Positions 8,667 to 12,681 of a DNA stretch of 12,681 nucleotides are shown here, piece by piece. A program made the position numbers and the translations under genes. The notes below the pieces were generated by a model that saw nothing but the letters and a program-made list of their open reading frames with translations, did no database searches and was not told the DNA's origin. Each line of letters begins with the position of its first letter. Position 1 is the stretch's first letter. The DNA comes from Candidatus Zhuqueibacterota bacterium (lineage in GTDB: Bacteria > Zhuqueibacterota > Zhuqueibacteria > Thermofontimicrobiales > Thiofontviventaceae): assembly GCA_014729735.1 (NCBI GenBank), contig WJJN01000601.1, positions 1-12,681 of the forward strand. The letters run 5' to 3'.

Positions 8667-10298
8667 TTATGTTAAGCCCTGCATGTCATATTCTACATGA
8701 AGGGAATCCCGCATTCTTTGAATGCTTCTCAGCAACACATCCCTTTTCTTCTCTTCTAATAAAGTTTTTTCGATTTCTGATTTTGCCTGGTCATACGATT
8801 TCTGTCTGGCTTCTCTGAAACCAATGACCTGAATAATTGAATAGTAGCTGTCTGTTTTAAATGGTCCGCCTATTTCACCTCCTTTCATTTGAAATAGCTT
8901 CTCAGCGTGAATACCATACTGCGATTTCGTGCCATATCCCAATTCTCCGCCGCGTTTCGCCGACCATTTTCGAATCGAATGTTTTCGTGCCAGTTCTGAA
9001 AAGTCTTCACCTTGTCGGGCTCTATCCAATAATTCCAGCGCAAGCTTCTCGGAATTTACTAAAATTTCACGCACATTTATCATTTTCGGAAATACAAATT
9101 GTGGTTTGAATTGTTCGTAATATTCGAAAATTCGTTCGTCGCTCACTCGTACGGTATCCGTGATCTCCTGATTCATTTTGTGAATCAGATATAAATCAGA
9201 ATGTTTCTTCACTTTTGCAGCGATTGATTCATCACGGTGAAATCCCTTTTGCATTGCCTTTTGAATTAACTTCTCCCGAACCGCCAGTCCCTCGATAAAG
9301 CGTTTTAATCCGTGAATATCGCGCACACTGTTTCGCTGCCGCTCGGAAGTCATTTTCGCCATTTCGACGAATTCACCAAAAGTCCATACTTCCCCATCGA
9401 TGGCAGCCACAGTATCCTGATCATTCACATATTCAGAGGGGATTTCCTGGCGGGAATCTGCCGGATTGTCCCGTAAAATTTTTTCGAGTATTTTTTCATT
9501 GTAAGAAATATCAATTTGGGAGAGGATCTCGGACGTGTAATCACGGATTGCCTGTGCCTTCTTACGGTGCGTTACAGTCCATTTCAGCTTTTTGCGCTCC
9601 TTGTGATAATCTGATTCCGTAAGTGGTGGTAGAAAGCGGTCTTCGACTTTTATAATGTACCAGCCATTGCGTGTCATCACCGGTTTCGAGATTTGGTTTA
9701 GTTCCAGTTCCTGCGCCGCTTCGGAGAAAGGTAGTTCCATATCTTGCCAGGAAAAATATCCCATATCTCCGCCTGTTTGCGACAGCCGCGGATCCTGAAA
9801 AGCACCGAGCGCCAGTTCATCGAACGTTGCACCGTTCATTAATTGCTTGTAATATAAGTTTGCTTGTTCTTCCGTAGGAGCATACAAAATGCGCGCACGC
9901 ACCTGTTCTCGGCTTAAGGCAAACGCGCGCTCAATATCCGATTCTTCGATCTCTATTCGATTTTCAGCAACTGATTCTCGATACTTATCCAGCATGAAAT
10001 CAAGTTCCAAACGCTTCTTCTCGTGCCTAAACTCGTCGGTCTGATTATATCCTCTGTTCACGGCTTCCTGAATCAGAACTTTTTCATTTATCAAATTTTG
10101 CAACAACGCGTCACGTAATTCGGCGTTATCCTGAGTTGTGTGCAGCAAAATGTTACTTAGCCGCTCCCGAAACTCGGATAGAGTAACGGCATTTGATCCA
10201 ACCCTGGCAAGCATGACAGGATCCTGTTTCTGCTCGCTGCAGGTGAAAATGCTAAACAAGATCTGGAATATGATGATTATTTTAAAAAACTTAGTCAT
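8667..10298 (-). CDS. SurA/PrsA-like peptidyl-prolyl isomerase lipoprotein with duplicated chaperone-parvulin unit
   Basis: This 543-residue protein starts at 10298. An in-frame TGA two codons upstream and the signal sequence (hydrophobic 4-18) fix this start. The signal ends in SIFTC, an imperfect lipobox with Cys20. The protein shows two copies of the same plan. A SurA-N-like helical segment at 32-84 (VGSNAVTLSEFRERL, then LINEKVLIQEAVNRGY) precedes a parvulin domain at about 132-221 (TFDELA, GGDMGYFSW). A second segment at 298-353 (AIDGEVWTFGEFVEM, then LAVREKLIQKAMQKGF) precedes a parvulin domain at about 405-495 (DFSELARKHS, RGGELGYG). The His usual in the parvulin ARHILV strand is replaced in both (Arg136 and Glu411), so chaperone activity may outweigh isomerase activity. 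Such proteins assist folding of outer-membrane or secreted proteins in the periplasm, which suits its position just before the receptor gene. Unlike its neighbours it has only a weak ribosome binding site (AAGAAAA), and it follows a structured leader. Confidence 0.9.
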   Translation of the reverse strand: MTKFFKIIIIFQILFSIFTCSEQKQDPVMLARVGSNAVTLSEFRERLSNILLHTTQDNAELRDALLQNLINEKVLIQEAVNRGYNQTDEFRHEKKRLELDFMLDKYRESVAENRIEIEESDIERAFALSREQVRARILYAPTEEQANLYYKQLMNGATFDELALGAFQDPRLSQTGGDMGYFSWQDMELPFSEAAQELELNQISKPVMTRNGWYIIKVEDRFLPPLTESDYHKERKKLKWTVTHRKKAQAIRDYTSEILSQIDISYNEKILEKILRDNPADSRQEIPSEYVNDQDTVAAIDGEVWTFGEFVEMAKMTSERQRNSVRDIHGLKRFIEGLAVREKLIQKAMQKGFHRDESIAAKVKKHSDLYLIHKMNQEITDTVRVSDERIFEYYEQFKPQFVFPKMINVREILVNSEKLALELLDRARQGEDFSELARKHSIRKWSAKRGGELGYGTKSQYGIHAEKLFQMKGGEIGGPFKTDSYYSIIQVIGFREARQKSYDQAKSEIEKTLLEEKKRDVLLRSIQRMRDSLHVEYDMQGLT

Positions 10299-10347
10299 AA
10301 TTCATTTTCTTATAAATAATGACTTTCAAGAACAGCATGATATAAAT

Positions 10348-10404
10348 AAAAAAAATAGCCCGTGGATTTAAGATCGTTTAATTCAATCTCTGTTCAACGG
10401 GCTA
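10348..10404 (-). terminator. Intrinsic terminator-like hairpin upstream of the parvulin gene
   Basis: On the minus strand TAGCCCGT (10404-10397) pairs perfectly with ACGGGCTA (10363-10356), and eight T follow at once (10355-10348). The stem is 8 bp with five G-C pairs. The 33-nt loop is longer than usual for an efficient terminator. The hairpin ends 49 bp before the parvulin start codon, and I see no good promoter in those 49 bp. It may therefore act as an attenuator or partial terminator in the leader, or end a small RNA. The plus strand has no T run on the other side, so only minus-strand termination is supported. Confidence 0.65.
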
Positions 10405-10406
10405 AT

Positions 10407-10514
10407 TCAGTCCTGGGATGTTGTTCGAATGTGTATGAATCGTCGTGGTGAAAATAGAAGAGTCGATTTATTGTAATTAAGATTTATAAATGCCATGTAA
10501 CTGTTAAAAGTCAT
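10407..10514 (-). CDS. Possible 35-residue small protein or leader peptide
   Basis: An ATG at 10514 opens a 35-codon frame that ends with TGA at 10409-10407, three bases before the terminator-like stem. AAGG lies 9 bp upstream of the ATG, a modest ribosome binding site. The peptide begins MTFNSYMAFINLNYNKS and ends RRFIHIRTTSQD, so it is basic near the C-terminus with no clear membrane segment or repeat of one amino acid. The order promoter, ribosome site, short frame, terminator is what a small gene or leader peptide would show. The frame is short enough to arise by chance and I recognise no family. Confidence 0.2.
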   Translation of the reverse strand: MTFNSYMAFINLNYNKSTLLFSPRRFIHIRTTSQD

Positions 10515-10532
10515 TAAATATTACCTTATTAA

Positions 10533-10550
10533 AATGGAAGCCCTTCCATT
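10533..10550. promoter_or_regulatory. Perfect 8-bp inverted repeat just downstream of the transcription start
   Basis: AATGGAAG and CTTCCATT are exact inverted copies separated by two bases. The repeat sits about 7-24 bases after the expected start site of the promoter at 10563-10591. It could be a repressor operator, since that position is common for dimeric repressors, or a 5' hairpin in the transcript. The sequence alone does not decide between them. Confidence 0.45.
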
Positions 10551-10562
10551 GTTTATTGTGTA

Positions 10563-10591
10563 AGTATACAAAAAAATTTCAAAATTGTCAA
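10563..10591 (-). promoter_or_regulatory. Near-consensus sigma-70 promoter
   Basis: On the minus strand TTGACA (10591-10586) and TATACT (10568-10563) are separated by exactly 17 bp, with AT-rich sequence around them. The -35 is a perfect match and the -10 differs from TATAAT at one position. This is the strongest promoter-like site I see in the window. It most likely drives the leader and the parvulin, receptor, secreted-protein and PorV-like genes downstream. It lies 69 bp after the stop codon of the upstream lipoprotein gene, so it marks the boundary between the Mla-type operon and the receptor cluster. Confidence 0.8.
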
Positions 10592-10659
10592 GCATTTTTT
10601 TGGCAATCTTGATCTGTAAACAGTACCGGCTTTTCAGAATTTTCAGGGGTGAATTGGCG

Positions 10660-11268
10660 TCAGTAAATCAGCGCGTTTCCAAGTTCCTGTTCCAAGTGAG
10701 GAATAATAGAATGGATACATTCAGTCAAACTCATATCAATTGCCCTCACCAGTTCGACTGGCTTTTTGGCGCGGGCTTTAGTCTTTTTGGTAACAATATC
10801 CTGCCACAAAATAGTGTTGTTCTTCATTTCGATGAACTCGATCTTAAGCCGGACGAGTCCGTACCATTCATCATTTTCATCCAACTCTTCAAACGCCTTG
10901 ATGGTTCCGTCAATCAGATAATCGACATTGGAGATGTGAGGGAAAGAGACGACCCGCCGGAATAATCCGCTGGCGGCAATCTTTTCGATTGCCTTTTCAG
11001 TAACAATCTCTGCCGGCGGCGTAATCCAGCGATGATAATTATAGAATTTCACTTCATAAGGTGATTCGCGGTACACAATGCGATCACTTTCATAAAGCTG
11101 CTCCGGTTCGAATTTTTCAATGCCCAGAATCACATTGAATTTGGGATTTTCGATTGCCAGGGTTTCGGAAGTGCTATCGATGCGGTAATAATGAATTTCC
11201 GGCACGCTGCCACACGTGGTCATTAAAAGAATGAATAGTAGTATGTAAAGTAGCTTATTCCATTGCAT
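10660..11268 (-). CDS. PqiC-like ABC-transport auxiliary lipoprotein
   Basis: The 202-residue protein has AAGGAG 9 bp before its ATG. A lipoprotein signal follows, hydrophobic to residue 16 and ending MTTCG with Cys19, although Met at the -3 position is not typical. YYRID at 27-31 and the block RIVYRESPYEVKFYNYHRW (63-81), then PPAEIVTEKAIEKIAASGLF (84-103), match the ABC-type transport auxiliary lipoprotein family (PqiC/DUF330). A later region with VDYLIDGTIKAFEE (115-128) is also in keeping. These lipoproteins pair with MCE proteins to move lipids between the membranes, acting at the periplasmic face of the outer membrane. It starts 18 bp after the MCE gene and appears to be the last gene of that operon. 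No clear terminator follows it before the next promoter. A distinct but related outer-membrane lipoprotein role is possible. Confidence 0.75.
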   Translation of the reverse strand: MQWNKLLYILLFILLMTTCGSVPEIHYYRIDSTSETLAIENPKFNVILGIEKFEPEQLYESDRIVYRESPYEVKFYNYHRWITPPAEIVTEKAIEKIAASGLFRRVVSFPHISNVDYLIDGTIKAFEELDENDEWYGLVRLKIEFIEMKNNTILWQDIVTKKTKARAKKPVELVRAIDMSLTECIHSIIPHLEQELGNALIY

Positions 11269-11286
11269 CTTATTCGTCTCCTTGAT

Positions 11287-12183
11287 TTAATCGATTTTGC
11301 GCTCTTTGGGTGCCGATTTTCGGATTAACTGCCACGGTCGTTCTTTGATCGAGCGGCTGAATTCCTCCAAATGATTGCTGGTTTGACTCAGATTATCCAT
11401 GATTTGATTGAAATTATCACTCTTTGTTAAAACCATGCGATCCAAATCAAGCATTATTTTATCGATGGTTTTCAAAAGCACTTTGGTCTGCTCCAGCGTG
11501 GCTTCCAGATTTTTGACTGAGCCGGATATGCTGGCTTCATTCGCGGCTAAAAGCTGGTCGACCTTTCCTCCCATCCGGTTCATACTTTCGATTGCCTGAT
11601 TCAAATTTTCGACCATTAGCGCGACGGATTCCTGATTTGCTTCGAGCATCGTATTTAAATTTGCTAAAATCGATTGAAACTGCTGCTGGTTTTCAGAGCC
11701 AAGAAATTCCTGCAAATCCACCAATGTGGTATTGACCTGATCGGCAATCTGACCGATAGGCTCCATTAATTGTGTGATCGAGGGAACATCCTTGCTTTTC
11801 AGAATACTTCCCGGCGGCAACAGCGCCGAATCCGGATGACCTGTGGAAATATTGATGTGATACTCTCCCATAATTCCGATGGACGTTACGATTGCCTCGG
11901 AATTGGTTTTCACAGGTATTGATTCATCGACTTCCACGATGAATTCAATTTTCGAATCATCCTCTTCAAAAATGCGCATTGCTTTTATGGTTCCGACTTC
12001 CATACCGCCGAATCTCACGATTGAGCCGACTTCGAGACCGCTGGTATAATGAAATCGTGCAATATATTCTTTTTTGGACTGTAAAAAATCCAGCCCTGAA
12101 ATTGCAACCAGAAAAATTAGAAACAGTAAAAAGCTGGCAACGATCATTATTCCAGCTTTAATTTCCTGTGATCTGTAATCCAT
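11287..12183 (-). CDS. MlaD-like MCE domain protein of a lipid ABC transporter
   Basis: The 298-residue protein begins 9 bp after GGGGAG. One N-terminal membrane anchor spans about 10-32. It is followed by a single MCE domain (about 39-115) with the typical FHYTSGLEVGSIVRFGGMEV (44-63), GTIKAMRI and TSIGIMGEYHINIS segments. Residues about 138-285 are mostly helical and rich in Asn, Gln and Leu heptads, as in the coiled segments that extend MCE proteins across the periplasm. The end RPWQLIRK and PKERK are typical of this subgroup. In Mla and related systems the MCE protein forms a hexameric ring that takes phospholipid between the inner-membrane ABC transporter and outer partners. The ATPase gene ends 26 bp upstream and the auxiliary lipoprotein starts 18 bp downstream, which supports one operon. 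Confidence 0.92.
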   Translation of the reverse strand: MDYRSQEIKAGIMIVASFLLFLIFLVAISGLDFLQSKKEYIARFHYTSGLEVGSIVRFGGMEVGTIKAMRIFEEDDSKIEFIVEVDESIPVKTNSEAIVTSIGIMGEYHINISTGHPDSALLPPGSILKSKDVPSITQLMEPIGQIADQVNTTLVDLQEFLGSENQQQFQSILANLNTMLEANQESVALMVENLNQAIESMNRMGGKVDQLLAANEASISGSVKNLEATLEQTKVLLKTIDKIMLDLDRMVLTKSDNFNQIMDNLSQTSNHLEEFSRSIKERPWQLIRKSAPKERKID

Positions 12184-12209
12184 GAAACAATGCTCCCCGC
12201 CTCTGTATT

Positions 12210-12681
12210 TTATTCGATAAGTGAATTAAGATATTCGTCACGATCAATTTTTTCGGGATCAGGTTCCCGGTTAAAAAACTGCTGTACTATCGGATCGGCA
12301 GAAGACTTCAACTCATCCACCGTTCCCAGAGCCAATATTTTTCCGGAATCCAGCAGCGCTACCCGGTCAGCGATCAGCTCCACCGACGCCAATTCATGGG
12401 TAACGATGACAATGGTCATTTTAAATGCTTTCTTCAATTTGAGAATCAGGTGGTCGATCCCCACCGCAACAATCGGATCGAGCCCCGCCGACGGTTCGTC
12501 GCAGAACAGAATGTCCGGATCCATTGCAATTGCCCGCGCAAGCGCCGCACGCTTTTTCATACCGCCTGACAGTTGCGCCGGCATAAAATCCTCGAAACCT
12601 CCCAAACCCACCTGATCCAGTTTCATCCGGGTCATAATCCTGATTGTTGATTCCTCCAGTTCTGTATGCTCCCGTAGCGGC
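12210..12681 (-). CDS. MlaF-like ABC transporter ATPase (partial, N-terminus outside window)
   Basis: The visible frame runs from the window edge to a stop at 12210 and gives the last 156 residues. The first residues PLREHTELEE match the segment just after the Q-loop in MlaF-type ATPases, so the Walker A and Q-loop are outside the window. The ABC signature LSGGM is at visible residues 37-41, Walker B and the D-loop ILFCDEPSAGLDP at 57-69, and the switch His in VTHE at 93-96. The Met at 12635 is internal and is not the start. The protein energises lipid transport through an MlaE-type permease, whose gene would be expected just beyond the window. The following gene encodes the MCE partner. All catalytic motifs in the visible part look intact. 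Confidence 0.92.
   Translation of the reverse strand, partial: PLREHTELEESTIRIMTRMKLDQVGLGGFEDFMPAQLSGGMKKRAALARAIAMDPDILFCDEPSAGLDPIVAVGIDHLILKLKKAFKMTIVIVTHELASVELIADRVALLDSGKILALGTVDELKSSADPIVQQFFNREPDPEKIDRDEYLNSLIE

Larger units (their letters stand above)
10348..10556 (-). ncRNA. Candidate leader RNA or small RNA between promoter and terminator-like hairpin
   Basis: Transcription from the strong promoter would begin near 10556 and run about 209 nt to the T run at 10348. It would contain a 5' hairpin (10550-10533), an AT-rich middle and the 3' terminator-like hairpin. No known riboswitch core was recognised. GGGCT in the 5' hairpin (10543-10539) is complementary to AGCCC in the 5' arm of the terminator (10403-10399), so the two hairpins could compete. 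Such an arrangement is seen in attenuators, but a five-base match is weak evidence. If termination is complete this is a small RNA or small-protein gene; if partial it is a regulated leader of the parvulin-receptor cluster. Confidence 0.4.

Noticed and set aside
10291..10338. 15-codon minus-strand frame (MLFLKVIIYKKMNYD) overlapping the parvulin start by eight bases
   Set aside because: No ribosome binding site precedes it, the region is AT-rich and such short frames are expected by chance.
10348..10556. Known riboswitch, such as a cobalamin element before a TonB receptor gene
   Set aside because: No B12-box-like sequence or other conserved riboswitch core could be found in the leader.
10585..10965. 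126-codon plus-strand frame
   Set aside because: It is antisense to the PqiC-like lipoprotein and crosses its end into the promoter region. It lacks a convincing ribosome site or a recognisable domain.

Overview
All supported genes lie on the minus strand, so transcription runs from high to low coordinates. Exported and envelope proteins dominate the window. A TonB-dependent receptor carries an N-terminal carboxypeptidase-regulatory-like domain. Next to it are a PorV/PorQ-like barrel, a large secreted protein with a FlgD-Ig/type IX-like C-terminal domain, and a multi-parvulin lipoprotein. This combination points to a Gram-negative bacterium of the FCB superphylum. The promoter upstream of position 10556 has the ordinary TTGACA/TATACT form rather than the Bacteroidota form, which fits better with a deep-branching FCB lineage of the Calditrichota, KSB1 or Marinimicrobia type. 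That placement is inference from protein style, not from a marker gene.

Region 1 (12681-10660) is the end of an MCE/Mla-type lipid transport operon. It holds the C-terminal two thirds of an MlaF-like ATPase (cut by the window edge), an MlaD-like MCE protein, and a PqiC-like auxiliary lipoprotein. Spacings of 18-26 bp and good ribosome binding sites suggest one transcript.

Region 2 (10659-10299) is a 361-bp intergenic stretch and the least ordinary non-coding part of the window. It contains a near-consensus sigma-70 promoter, a perfect 8-bp inverted repeat just after the expected start site, and a possible 35-codon ORF. A terminator-like hairpin with a run of eight T follows, ending about 50 bp before the next gene. 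This could be a small RNA, a small-protein gene, or an attenuator leader.

Region 3 (10298-1188) is a tight run of four genes with gaps of 17-23 bp. In order they are a SurA/PrsA-like lipoprotein built from a duplicated chaperone-parvulin unit, a TonB-dependent receptor, a 1213-residue secreted protein with Asp-rich calcium-site-like repeats and a C-terminal sorting-type domain, and a PorV/PorQ-like outer-membrane barrel. A plausible reading is that the lipoprotein helps fold outer-membrane barrels, the receptor imports a ligand, and the PorV-like barrel helps display the large protein at the surface. There is no SusD-like gene in the window.

Region 4 (1081-1) is the start of a secreted protein with three tandem beta-sandwich repeats that resemble starch/glycogen-binding modules. 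It is separated by 106 bp that contain a possible weak promoter. Its presence hints that the locus deals with polysaccharide, but the substrate cannot be read from the sequence. No tRNA, rRNA, CRISPR array or insertion sequence was seen.
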